Notes: generated by a model from the sequence alone, not told the origin. A stretch of 10,299 nt of DNA from Prolixibacteraceae bacterium (GCA_014380255.1 JACMKG010000118.1:1-10299), one strand, 5' to 3'. Positions 1-8,088 are shown, counted from the stretch's first letter. Numbers and translations are program-made.

Positions 1-10
1 ACTTCTGGGT

Positions 11-47
11 TCAAAACAAAAGAGGACGGACCATAAGCCCGTCCTCT
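11..47 (-). terminator. Rho-independent terminator of the susC-susD-lipoprotein operon
   Basis: The arms AGAGGACGG (21-29) and CCGTCCTCT (39-47) are perfect 9-bp complements around a 9-nt loop. Read on the minus strand, the hairpin is followed at once by TTTTGTTTTG (20-11), the classical layout of an intrinsic terminator. It lies 26 bp past the stop codon of the surface lipoprotein gene, with no other gene between, so it probably ends the operon transcript. Confidence 0.88.
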
Positions 48-73
48 GTATGTATTGGAAAATTAATGCTTGG

Positions 74-916
74 TTATTTTGCCTTAAACATCCAGAACCA
101 GGCAGTACCCCACGAACCTGCACCCGGTTCAGGGAAAGCCAGAACCATCTTTTGTGCATCCAGTTTAAGGATATCATATTCAAAAACAGGTACTCGTCCC
201 GCGTTTGGCTGTATTCCACTAAGAACACCAATGTTCTTTGTTTTTAGCTTGCCATTGGCCCAGATTGTTCCATCATCGTTTTTTGTCTTTGCAGACATAT
301 CAAAAGAGAAAGAACCTTTTACAGTGGTATTATCGGTTTTCTTCTTTGTAAGCGAAGAACCATTAATGGCGAATACCATTTCAGCTCCTGCACCTTCTCC
401 GGCAGTCTGACCATCAACATCGGCCAATGCTACTTTCCACCATCCGGGAGAAGTGTTGCCTTTATAGCCACCATTACCCCAAACAGCGCTAGCCTGAGTA
501 TCATCCCAAACCCAGGTTTTTTCTCCTTGTCCACATAAATAACCCCATTCTGCAGGCACATTGATCAGGGTATCAACCTGTACAGTCAACGTTTTTGTAA
601 TAGTCGTTCCATCGTGGTTCAAGCCGGTAAATACAATGTTATTCGCTCCTTTGAGAACCAACATAACTGTTGTTTTGGTGCTTGTTGTAATGCCATTTCC
701 GTAATTCCAGGAACTAAGACTACCCACGCCATCGCTGTTGAGTTCAATGTTATTTGAATTTTTACCATTTACTTTCACGGGAGTAGCTGAGATTTGCAGA
801 TCTTCGGCTGTAATTGCTCCAGACAACACTTCTCTGTCCTCGGCAGGATCACAGGCCACCAAAAGCATTGTGGCGGCAACCAGGGAATATATCAATGATT
901 TTTTCATATTTTTCAT
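74..916 (-). CDS. PUL surface lipoprotein with PKD-like domain (putative surface glycan-binding protein)
   Basis: A 280-residue protein. A short signal peptide ends in the lipobox LLVAC with the lipidated cysteine at residue 22, followed by Asp-Pro-Ala-Glu-Asp, the acidic context that directs lipoproteins to the cell surface in Bacteroidota. Residues about 57-115 look like a PKD/Ig-like fold, with WNYGNG in place of the usual W-x-x-G-D-G and a closing TKTLTVQVD strand. Residues about 120-280 form a separate domain rich in Trp (124, 135, 137, 146, 159, 160, 219, 269, 273, 275), with patterns WVWDD, WGNGGY, PGWW and a final WGTAWFWMFK. Such aromatic density suits carbohydrate binding. The gene is third in the operon, 26 bp after susD, the place usually held by SusE/SusF-like glycan-binding proteins. 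It has no recognisable catalytic motif. Translation could instead start at Met4, which leaves a normal signal peptide. The glycan-binding role is inferred from position and composition; I cannot name the C-terminal family. Confidence 0.82.
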   Translation of the reverse strand: MKNMKKSLIYSLVAATMLLVACDPAEDREVLSGAITAEDLQISATPVKVNGKNSNNIELNSDGVGSLSSWNYGNGITTSTKTTVMLVLKGANNIVFTGLNHDGTTITKTLTVQVDTLINVPAEWGYLCGQGEKTWVWDDTQASAVWGNGGYKGNTSPGWWKVALADVDGQTAGEGAGAEMVFAINGSSLTKKKTDNTTVKGSFSFDMSAKTKNDDGTIWANGKLKTKNIGVLSGIQPNAGRVPVFEYDILKLDAQKMVLAFPEPGAGSWGTAWFWMFKAK

Positions 917-942
917 ATTGAGATTTTAATCAGGTATTATAC

Positions 943-2700
943 TTATTCATTCCAGCTGACAAATACAGCAGATGGATCCCAACCCGGATTCTGTTTCAAC
1001 ACACCGTTTGAAAGATCGATTTCAGACTGAGGAATGGGCATGAAACCTTTGGTTGCTTCGTAGCGGGCAGCATAACCTGCACCTTGGTTTTTCATGGTTG
1101 TAGCTAAACCACGATTCCAGATATCAGCACCAAGTTGAGAAGTAAGAGCTTCTTTGGCAATTCCCCAACGACGGATGTCGCTCCAGCGCGTTCCTTCAAA
1201 GGCAAGTTCCCAACGACGTTCGTTGCGAAGCGCTTGAACAGAATAAGCAACGGCGGGAAGTTTGGCACGGGCACGAACCTTGTTCATCCCATCAGCAGTT
1301 CCAGTTAATTCAGAGTGCATCAAAAGAACATCGGCAAAACGGATCACATTAAGATCCACCTCATGAGATAACTGGAAGTCATCAGCAGCACCATCTCCGT
1401 AATATTCAGTTGAAGAAGTAAAACTATTGAATAAAGCATCCAACGAGCCATCTGCCTTGTATGTTTTTGCTCCTGTGGTTGCAACAATTTTCTTCTGCCA
1501 GAAACCAGATTCTTCCATTTGTTTGTCACCACCATAGATATAATCTTTGGTTTGAGAACCATCCAAAATTGAAGCTTCGCGGCGTGGATCTGTAGGTTCA
1601 GCAGCTTTCCATTCATTCCATAATTTAGGACTTACAGGACCAGCTCCCCAACCTTGTCCGAATGGGAAAAGGTTTTTGTATTGACCAGCGCCACCGTGGC
1701 TACGAATGGCAAAGTGTAACATATACTGGTTTGAATATCCAATGGTGGTACCCCAACTTGCAAGATGCGAGAATTTGATACTGAATACCTGTTCTGGATT
1801 TGTTCCATCTTTCACCCATGCAGGAGCAGTTTTGGCATATGGATAATCTTTCTTAGAAAGTGTATTGGTGTATGGCCATAAGCTGCGGAAATCAGTTACT
1901 AATGAATTTCCGCTATTAGCGATACAATCCTCTAAACCGGCAATTACTTCAGCTTTGGTAATAGAACCTGAAATATTACCTTCAGCGTCTACCAATGGCA
2001 ATGACTCCTTGTTGTAGAAACCGGTGTAGAACAGATAAACGCGTGCTAAAAGAGCCTGAGCAGCCCATTTAGTGACATGTCCGTCACCTGAAATAGTTTC
2101 ATTCCATTTTTTGTTTGGCATAATACTGATGGCTTCTTTCAACCCGGCAGCAATAAAACCATACACTTGTTCAGGAGTTGCCTGGGCAGGATATTGCTGT
2201 GCCTCAGTCACATTCGAAGGTACACTTGTAATTAACGGAATGTTTCCAAACATCTCAGCCAGTTCATTGTAGAAATAAGAACGAAGAAACAGGGTTTCAC
2301 CTTTCAACTGATCTCTCAGGGCTTCATTTTCTACTTTATCCAGGTTCGCAACAGCCATGTTGGCACGACTGATTCCTGAATAACGATCAGACCAGAATGA
2401 TTTAAAACGATCCATATTGGTGTACAACAAGTGGTCGATCACCTGCATGTCCTTGTCATTTTCACCACCACCACCAAAGCGATCATCAGAAGCCAATTCA
2501 GCTGCATAAAAATAAGTGTTTGCAACATTGGCCACAGGCTTGTTTAACGTGGCATAAACGCCGGTAACCATCTGAATGGCATCACCTTCTGTTTTTGGGT
2601 AATTACCCGTATTCTTTTTAGTATAACTTTCTGTATCTAAGTAGCTCTCACAACTTGTGAACAAAAAAGCAATAGCTGCAAAATAGATTATCTTTTTCAT
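943..2700 (-). CDS. SusD/RagB family outer-membrane nutrient-binding lipoprotein
   Basis: A 585-residue protein of normal SusD length. The signal peptide ends in LFTSC with lipidated Cys17, then Glu-Ser-Tyr-Leu-Asp, a common SusD start. The N-terminal half is helical and TPR-like (SusD-like region, roughly residues 20-230), with FLRSYFYNELAEMFGNIPLI as a clear family marker. The C-terminal SusD/RagB region includes FADVLLMHSEL, RNERRWEL (492-499), RWSDIRRWG (505-513) and the closing MPIPQSEI (554-561) before QNPGW. Known role: SusD caps the SusC pore outside the cell, binds the glycan and opens as a lid for import. The gene begins 14 bp after the susC stop, so the two are surely co-transcribed and probably made as a complex. 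The upstream GAGAG is a weak purine-rich start context. There is no break in the frame. The substrate cannot be read from the sequence. Confidence 0.97.
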   Translation of the reverse strand: MKKIIYFAAIAFLFTSCESYLDTESYTKKNTGNYPKTEGDAIQMVTGVYATLNKPVANVANTYFYAAELASDDRFGGGGENDKDMQVIDHLLYTNMDRFKSFWSDRYSGISRANMAVANLDKVENEALRDQLKGETLFLRSYFYNELAEMFGNIPLITSVPSNVTEAQQYPAQATPEQVYGFIAAGLKEAISIMPNKKWNETISGDGHVTKWAAQALLARVYLFYTGFYNKESLPLVDAEGNISGSITKAEVIAGLEDCIANSGNSLVTDFRSLWPYTNTLSKKDYPYAKTAPAWVKDGTNPEQVFSIKFSHLASWGTTIGYSNQYMLHFAIRSHGGAGQYKNLFPFGQGWGAGPVSPKLWNEWKAAEPTDPRREASILDGSQTKDYIYGGDKQMEESGFWQKKIVATTGAKTYKADGSLDALFNSFTSSTEYYGDGAADDFQLSHEVDLNVIRFADVLLMHSELTGTADGMNKVRARAKLPAVAYSVQALRNERRWELAFEGTRWSDIRRWGIAKEALTSQLGADIWNRGLATTMKNQGAGYAARYEATKGFMPIPQSEIDLSNGVLKQNPGWDPSAVFVSWNE

Positions 2701-2714
2701 ATTTACACTCTCAT

Positions 2715-5700
2715 TTAAAATTTAAGATTAACACCCACCATATACGTTCTTGGGCTTGGATAATAACCTAAGTCAATACCAGAAACCCAACTTTTATTGG
2801 CACCATAGCCGATTTCAGGATCCATACCCGAATAATTGGTAAAGGTGTAAAGGTTCTGGGCTGTAAAATACACACGTGCCTGTCCGAATGGCATCTTTTT
2901 GAAAAGCTTCTTGAAATCATAACCCAGGGTCACGTTCTGAACTTTCACATAATCACCATCCTCGATATAGATGTCCGAGATATTCTGCCAGTTGGTATGA
3001 CTACCTGAAGTCAAGCGGGGCAGTTTATTGGAAGTACCCTGACCGGTCCATCTTCCAAAGATTTCAGTGGTATAGTTTTGCAAGGGTGAATCAGCAAATG
3101 AGCGGTATGATTTGGCAATCTGCTGTCCGAAAGCGCCCGTTCCGGTTACGTTAAAATCAAAACCTTTGTAAGCAAAGTTAAGGTTCAAACCTAAGGTAAT
3201 GTCTGGATGTGGATTACCAATCATGGTACGGTCGTTTTCTGTAATCGTGCCGTTATTATCGGTGTCAACAAAGATAAGGTCACCGGGCTGTGCTCCGGCA
3301 TATTTAGCAGCCGTGTTGTTCACCTGTTCCCAGTTCTGGAATACACCGGCCGTTTTATATCCATAGAAATAACCGATAGGCATACCTACTTGTGCACGAT
3401 ACATTTCAGTTGTACCCTGGCTTAAAACATTGCCATCACCGTGAATGATCCCTTCAGCATTGGCAATACGGGTAACTTCATTTTTATTGTGTGCCATGTT
3501 AACAGAAGCGCCATAATGGAATTCGCCGGTATTGTCATTCCAATTCAATGCAAGTTCAAAACCTTTGTTTTCAATATCTCCACCATTCACTGCCGGAGCG
3601 TTCAATCCCCAAACAGCAGGAATTGGTGCTGTTACAAGCCAATCCAACGTTTTCTTATTATACCAGTCAAATGTTAATCCTAAACGTGAATCCAGAAAAC
3701 GAGCATCGAAACCAAGGTTCAACTGTTCTGAAGTTTCCCATTTCACATCCGGGTTAGCCAAAATATCAGCATAACCACCAACTGTTTGTGTTAACTTGTC
3801 AGGAGCAAAATAATAACCATTGCTTGTATCAAATGCAATAGTAGAAAGATACTGGAAGTTATCAATAGCCGCGTTACCATTCTGTCCCCAGCTGGCACGA
3901 AGCTTCATGAAATTCATCCAGTTTTCAGTAGATTCCAGAAATGATTCGTTAGTAACTACCCAACCGGCAGACATGGATGGGAAATATCCCCAGCGTTTTC
4001 CAGGTGCAAAGTTTGATGAACCATCAGCACGCATAGTGGCGGAAAGCAAATAAGTTTCCTTAAAGTTGTAGTTGGCACGTCCGAAGAAAGAAGCCAATGC
4101 ACCAGATCCCCAAGGAGAACCACCTGCACCACGCTGCGCCAAAACGGTAGGTTTTGTATTGTCAACCCATGCATTGTCGAATAGACCTGGGAACATCGAA
4201 TTATTTCCGCTTGCACTTACATTGGATCCCATACCCCATTTTTCAATCGACTGACCGACCAACATATCAAACTGATGCTCTTCAGCGATTAAAAGTTTAT
4301 AGGATAGCGTATTATCCAATGTAGTGTTATGTCCTGAACTTGCATTTTGGTTGACATTGTCCATAGTTACATTGGTATTGTTTGACAAGTGACGAATACC
4401 ATCGTATGAACGAAACGCAGATGAAGTCATTTTATAACCAAACTGTGATCTGAACACTAAATTCTTGACTGGTTGGATTTCCAAATAAGCACTTGTCTGA
4501 AGCGCATAGTTTTTGGAAAGGTTTAATCCCCAGTTAGAAAGAGCCGTTCCGGCAAGCGGGTTACCCGTATTACCATCAAAGTTCCAGCCATCGGCAACCT
4601 TGTCATCATAGTCATAGTAATTACCCTCTGCATCATAAGCAGGCATAAGTGGATTTCCAACCAACATGTTATGAATAGAGTTGCCATAGATATCACCAAT
4701 AGCGATACCCGATTTAGTATTGGTGCTGAAATTTAAAGTCTGACCAATCTTAATGGCATCAAATTCTTTTCCTTTCAGTATAACATGGTCTGAATTAATA
4801 CGGGCAGTATAACGATCGTACTGAGACTGCACCGGTTTTCCTAAGATACCTTCCTGAGAAGTATAAGAGAAACCCATGGAGAATTTAGACTGCTCATTAC
4901 CACCTGCTACATTAAATGCCTGGTTTTGTGTGGGTGCAGCTTCATTATATGTTTCTTTCAACCAGTTGGTACCTTGCCATGATCCATCCATAATGGATCC
5001 ATAAAGGTTAGCAGGAAGCAGATTAGCCCAGTCATACGTAGGGTTGGCTTCATTGTAACGGGTTTCATCCATCATCGACATGTATTCCCTGGCATTGAGC
5101 AGAGAAGGCATTTTAGCCGAATACTGTACTCCATAGTACCCATCATAAGTTACCTGAAGCTTTCCGGCTTTTCCTTTTTTGGTTGTTACCAAAATTACAC
5201 CGTTGGCAGCACGTGCACCATAAATGGCAGCAGAGGCAGCATCCTTTAATACGTCAATGGATTCAATATCCGAAGTATTCAAGGCATTGATATCACCGCC
5301 GGCTACTCCGTCAATTACATACAAAGGAGAAGAAGAACCGATAGTACCCAAACCACGGATGGTTACTTTGAAACCTTCACCTGGTTGTCCAGAGCTCTGA
5401 GTAATCTGAAGTCCGGGAGTCTGACTTTGCAAAGCAGTCAAGGCACTTACAGTGCTCAATTTCTGCAATGCATCTCCTCCTACCTGGATGGTGGCACCGG
5501 TTGCTAATTTCTTTTTCTGAACACCATAACCAATAGCTACTACCTCTTCAATATCAATGGCATCTACTTCCAAAGTCACATTGATGGATGTTTTATTTCC
5601 AACTACAACTTCCTGTAATTTCATCCCAACAAAAGAGAATTGTAAAGTAGCATTTTCAGGAACGTTCGAAATAGTAAAATTACCATCCATATCGGTAATC

Positions 5701-6179
5701 GATCCGGTTGTAGTTCCTTTAATTACTACAGAAACTCCTGGCAGAGTAGATCCTGTATTGTCAGTTACTTTACCAGTAATTGATTTACTCTGTTGAGCTA
5801 CATTAGATGCCTGATCAGCTTTAAAAAGCATAATATGCCGATCGTTGATAGCATATTTAACATCGGCTCCAGCAAAAAGCACCGAAAGGGTTTGCTCAAT
5901 GCTCTTATTTTTCACATCCACATTAACCGTGCGGTTCATGTCAATGAATTCAGCACTGTAAGCGAAACGAAATTCGCTTTGACTCTCAATCGCTTCAAGA
6001 ACATCAGCCACCCGGGCATTCCGAAGGCCCAAATTTAGTTTGGTCGACTGACTATAAAGGCTTGCAGAAACCTGCATCAAGCCCACAAAAAGAAAGAGGA
6101 ACGTAAGTCTCATAACTTTAAAGATTTGTTTGTTCCATATTCGAGGTATGATACCTCGAATACTCGATTTTTTTTTCAT
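2715..6179 (-). CDS. SusC/RagA family TonB-dependent transporter with STN signalling domain
   Basis: A 1154-residue outer-membrane transporter. After a long basic leader the hydrophobic signal segment MRLTFLFLFVGLMQVSAS covers residues 23-40. Residues about 48-119 are an STN domain (LNLGLRNARVADVLEAIE...), about 133-208 a carboxypeptidase-D-regulatory-like domain (ITGKVTDNTGSTLPGVSV), 209-219 a TonB-box-like segment (DIEEVVAIGYG), then the plug with LYVIDGVAGG and ANGVILVTTKKGK, and finally a 22-strand-type barrel ending in Phe (GVNLKF). Known role: TonB-driven uptake of oligosaccharides with SusD. The STN domain marks a transducer type that also signals to a FecR-like anti-sigma factor, and that gene lies directly upstream. 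Met1 is taken as the start because such basic leaders are common in this group; Met23 is an alternative. A perfect 25-bp palindrome lies in codons 6-14 and an A9 run in codons 2-4. The upstream 289 bp lack a TAnnTTTG box on this strand, which fits a promoter read by an alternative sigma factor. Confidence 0.97.
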   Translation of the reverse strand: MKKKSSIRGIIPRIWNKQIFKVMRLTFLFLFVGLMQVSASLYSQSTKLNLGLRNARVADVLEAIESQSEFRFAYSAEFIDMNRTVNVDVKNKSIEQTLSVLFAGADVKYAINDRHIMLFKADQASNVAQQSKSITGKVTDNTGSTLPGVSVVIKGTTTGSITDMDGNFTISNVPENATLQFSFVGMKLQEVVVGNKTSINVTLEVDAIDIEEVVAIGYGVQKKKLATGATIQVGGDALQKLSTVSALTALQSQTPGLQITQSSGQPGEGFKVTIRGLGTIGSSSPLYVIDGVAGGDINALNTSDIESIDVLKDAASAAIYGARAANGVILVTTKKGKAGKLQVTYDGYYGVQYSAKMPSLLNAREYMSMMDETRYNEANPTYDWANLLPANLYGSIMDGSWQGTNWLKETYNEAAPTQNQAFNVAGGNEQSKFSMGFSYTSQEGILGKPVQSQYDRYTARINSDHVILKGKEFDAIKIGQTLNFSTNTKSGIAIGDIYGNSIHNMLVGNPLMPAYDAEGNYYDYDDKVADGWNFDGNTGNPLAGTALSNWGLNLSKNYALQTSAYLEIQPVKNLVFRSQFGYKMTSSAFRSYDGIRHLSNNTNVTMDNVNQNASSGHNTTLDNTLSYKLLIAEEHQFDMLVGQSIEKWGMGSNVSASGNNSMFPGLFDNAWVDNTKPTVLAQRGAGGSPWGSGALASFFGRANYNFKETYLLSATMRADGSSNFAPGKRWGYFPSMSAGWVVTNESFLESTENWMNFMKLRASWGQNGNAAIDNFQYLSTIAFDTSNGYYFAPDKLTQTVGGYADILANPDVKWETSEQLNLGFDARFLDSRLGLTFDWYNKKTLDWLVTAPIPAVWGLNAPAVNGGDIENKGFELALNWNDNTGEFHYGASVNMAHNKNEVTRIANAEGIIHGDGNVLSQGTTEMYRAQVGMPIGYFYGYKTAGVFQNWEQVNNTAAKYAGAQPGDLIFVDTDNNGTITENDRTMIGNPHPDITLGLNLNFAYKGFDFNVTGTGAFGQQIAKSYRSFADSPLQNYTTEIFGRWTGQGTSNKLPRLTSGSHTNWQNISDIYIEDGDYVKVQNVTLGYDFKKLFKKMPFGQARVYFTAQNLYTFTNYSGMDPEIGYGANKSWVSGIDLGYYPSPRTYMVGVNLKF
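6138..6176 (+). repeat. Perfect 12-bp-arm palindrome inside the susC start region, followed by T9 on the plus strand
   Basis: TATTCGAGGTAT (6138-6149) and ATACCTCGAATA (6151-6162) are perfect complements with one base between them. In susC mRNA the hairpin would run from about nucleotide +18 to +42, just past the footprint of an initiating ribosome. On the plus strand it is followed by CTCGA and then nine T (6168-6176), which are the Lys codons of susC. It therefore also resembles a plus-strand terminator, although a 5-nt gap before the T run is longer than usual. The palindrome itself is directly visible; any function is inference. Confidence 0.6.
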
Positions 6180-6192
6180 AGTTTTGAATTAA

Positions 6193-6275
6193 TTAGTTTA
6201 ATAAATAATTTCATCATTAAAAATGATGTGCATTTGACCGGAGAGTGTTGGCGCACTTTCCGGTTTTTTTCTTTT
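6193..6275 (+). ncRNA. Candidate antisense small RNA covering the susC leader
   Basis: On the plus strand TAGTTTTG (6179-6186) matches the Bacteroides sigma-ABfr -7 element TAnnTTTG exactly, and a strong intrinsic terminator ends at about 6275. Initiation some 7 bases after the box would give an RNA of about 80 nt with a small hairpin (CATCATT/AATGATG, 6212-6228) and the terminator hairpin, wholly complementary to the 5' leader of susC mRNA. Known precedent: cis-antisense RNAs of the DonS type repress susC-like genes in sigma/anti-sigma controlled loci of Bacteroides, encoded in this same place and orientation. Weak points: there is no TTTG at the expected -33 position, and exact -7 matches occur by chance in AT-rich DNA. 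The start coordinate is an estimate. Confidence 0.37.
6237..6275 (+). terminator. Plus-strand Rho-independent terminator in the susC leader
   Basis: ACCGGAGAGTG (6237-6247) pairs with CACTTTCCGGT (6254-6264) over 11 bp with a 6-nt loop. The single irregular pair is G-U in plus-strand RNA but C-A in minus-strand RNA. The hairpin is followed by TTTTTTT-C-TTTT (6264-6275). Both facts favour the plus strand, yet no plus-strand protein gene precedes it. On the minus strand the same bases would form a weaker stem in the susC 5' leader. Confidence 0.6.
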
Positions 6276-6468
6276 AACTGCTTGAAATGAATGTTTTAAT
6301 TAAATCTTATCCTTCTCCAGTAAGCTATCAACCTCGCTTGTATGAACTAAACAGCATACAATTCATAAATTATCTTTTCATCGGGTTTAGAAAAAAATGA
6401 CATGTTTATGAACTTCCAATTGGTATCTACTTTTTGAAATAAAAAGCACACATTTCAACCATTGTATT

Positions 6469-7461
6469 TTATCTTTTTCTTGTATTGTTTCGCTTTAACT
6501 CAATAACATTATCATGTTGTACAACATCTACAGGCGTAATTTTTTCCATTAAACTGAGAATGCTGTTTAAATTTTCGTTTTTGATGGTGAAGGTGTAGGG
6601 TAAATCCTTGATAGAACTATCAACTACAAACTTTTGGTTATAGCGCCTTTCCAGTTTTACAATCACTTCACTTAAAGGCAAATTGTATATATTAATTATC
6701 CCATCTTTCCAGGATGTATATAAGTCTGTATTAACATTCGAGATGGTAAGATCCTTTCTTAATTTGTTGAAAATGGCCAACTCCCCAGGTTTCATCTCAT
6801 GGGCGAAACTTGAATGGGTTACAGAAGTTAGTTCCACCTTCCCTTCTTCAAGTATTACCTGAATTTCATTTTCTTTCGGATAAGATACAACACTGAATTC
6901 GGTGCCCAACACTTTAACACGTAAATCTTCACTGCTTACAACCAATGGCAAATCCTTGTTTTTATGAACTTTAAAAAATGCTTCTCCGGTTAAATCAATA
7001 TCCCGGTTGGAAGTAGCAAACAGGTTGTTATATCTGATCGTTGACCCGGAATTAATCCAGATAACCGTACTGTCAGGCAACAATACTTTAGAAATCTGGC
7101 CAAAATCGGCAGATACGGTCGTATAAATAAGTGACCTAGTAGTATTCGATTGTGAATAAAAGTACAGTATGGAAGGGATTGAGATCAATACAACCAGGAT
7201 GGCTGCATATCTAAAAAAGCTGAGCCTACGTTCGGTCCGCTGTAAATTTAATTGCATACGGTCCAAAAGGTTATTCTGAATATTATTCCAGCTTTCCTGA
7301 TGCTTTGATGGAATAGGCTCTTGTATAACCTGATCTTTCCATTCTTTTTTTACTTCTTGAAATTCAGCCAGATGTTTGTCCTGGCGAATCCAATCAAGTA
7401 ATACTTTTTGCTCTGGCTCAGAACTATCTCCAGATAAATGTTTTTCAATGTTTGATCTCAT
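6469..7461 (-). CDS. FecR-like membrane anti-sigma factor (FecR domain plus DUF4974-like C-terminus)
   Basis: A 330-residue protein typical of Bacteroidota FecR homologues. Residues 1 to about 80 are the cytoplasmic anti-sigma region (IEKHLSGDSSEPEQKVLLDW start). One membrane helix covers about 84-104 (FRYAAILVVLISIPSILYFY). Residues about 112-212 form the FecR domain, with SKVLLPDSTVIWINSGS, DIDLTGEAFFKV and VKVLGTEFSV. Residues about 257-324 match the DUF4974 pattern (YNLPLSEVIVKLERRYNQKF), ending in basic residues. Known role: it holds the ECF sigma factor at the membrane until the STN domain of an occupied SusC transporter signals across the periplasm. The ATG at 7461 is preceded by an in-frame stop at 7465-7467, which supports this start. 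SusC lies 289 bp downstream and the sigma gene ends 887 bp upstream, an unusually long gap for such a pair. I found no convincing promoter directly before it. Confidence 0.95.
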   Translation of the reverse strand: MRSNIEKHLSGDSSEPEQKVLLDWIRQDKHLAEFQEVKKEWKDQVIQEPIPSKHQESWNNIQNNLLDRMQLNLQRTERRLSFFRYAAILVVLISIPSILYFYSQSNTTRSLIYTTVSADFGQISKVLLPDSTVIWINSGSTIRYNNLFATSNRDIDLTGEAFFKVHKNKDLPLVVSSEDLRVKVLGTEFSVVSYPKENEIQVILEEGKVELTSVTHSSFAHEMKPGELAIFNKLRKDLTISNVNTDLYTSWKDGIINIYNLPLSEVIVKLERRYNQKFVVDSSIKDLPYTFTIKNENLNSILSLMEKITPVDVVQHDNVIELKRNNTRKR

Positions 7462-8088
7462 TAGTTAGCTTTGTTTCAAGAGTAGTACACAGAATTTCCA
7501 AAAACCCTACCTCAACAATTGAAATAGTTTTTTAATCTGCTTAGGAACTGCTTAAATACTTTCTTTTAAGCAAATAATTCACACAAGTTGCCCGTAAAAT
7601 GTATTGCCAGAAGGTCATTGCATAAACTTACAATCCCTAATTATTCGATGGTTATTGTAAAGTCATTAGAAGGTGATTAGATCGTTATTCGTATCCATAC
7701 GAATAACCTTCGAACGACCTTCGAACGACCTTCGAACGACCTTCGAATAACCTTCGAATAATCAGGCAATCGATCAGACATGATAAAATAAATTCAAGGA
7801 AGATTTTGCACCCTCGAAAAGGACATCTAAAAAAGGAAAGGCTGAAAAGAATCTCATCACAAGCCAAAGGAATTCAAATTCTTACATCCTATTATCATTG
7901 GAGAGTGTCTAAGTAATCAGGGAAAACGCTTTAAATACTACGAGTCCCATTGAAATGATCATTCTAATTCAATGTCGTTTAGTTAAGGAATATAGAAATA
8001 CAAGAATGTTTACATCCATCATTCAATAGTTGCAGTTGAAAAGGAATCGTTTAAATAGGATTGGATGGTTTTTTTAAAAAATCTTACT
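7462..8088. other. Long intergenic stretch between sigma and anti-sigma genes
   Basis: These 627 bp hold no gene I can defend. What is visible: a 7-bp inverted repeat (7550-7556/7565-7571), an isolated copy resembling the 11-bp repeat unit (7610-7620), the large inverted repeat array at 7640-7762, and a 7-bp inverted repeat (7948-7954/7968-7974) enclosing the 8-bp palindrome ATGATCAT. A 60-codon open frame at 7867-7685 on the minus strand takes its last third from the repeats and looks fortuitous. The stretch is AT-rich and has no tRNA-like or rRNA-like sequence. Confidence 0.6.
7640..7762. repeat. Inverted array of 11-bp repeats forming a large imperfect palindrome
   Basis: The right arm (7697-7762) is six 11-bp units. 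Read on the minus strand they are ATTATTCGAAG, GTTATTCGAAG, three exact copies of GTCGTTCGAAG, then GTTATTCGTAT. The left arm (7640-7694) is five units of the same phase read on the plus strand: ATTATTCGATG, GTTATTGTAAA, GTCATTAGAAG, GTGATTAGATC, GTTATTCGTAT. The arms meet at a perfect 11-bp stem with a CC loop (7684-7707), and the outermost units match in 10 of 11 positions. The left arm is thus a decayed copy, one unit shorter, of the right arm in reverse orientation. There is no spacer structure, so it is not a CRISPR array. Confidence 0.9.

Noticed and set aside
3441..4254. Several plus-strand open frames of 60-80 codons inside susC
   Set aside because: They are antisense to a well-conserved transporter gene, overlap one another in different frames and show no family motifs.
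6434..6458. TTGAAAT/ATTTCAA inverted repeat just after the fecR-like gene as its terminator
   Set aside because: The 7-bp stem has one G-C pair and an 11-nt loop, and the following tract on the minus strand is A-rich, not T-rich. It is too weak to call.
7550..7571. GCTTAAA/TTTAAGC hairpin upstream of the fecR-like gene as a terminator or operator
   Set aside because: It is a short AT-rich stem with no T tract on the minus strand. Such pairs are common in this composition.
7640..7762. CRISPR array
   Set aside because: The units are 11 bp, directly adjacent and without unique spacers, and no cas gene is near.
7685..7867. A 60-codon minus-strand frame through the 11-bp repeats
   Set aside because: Its last third (RRLFEGRSKVVRRSFEG) is just the translated repeat. 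An 11-bp period shifts frame each unit, the rest is Cys/Phe-rich without a motif, and there is no start context. It is most likely chance.
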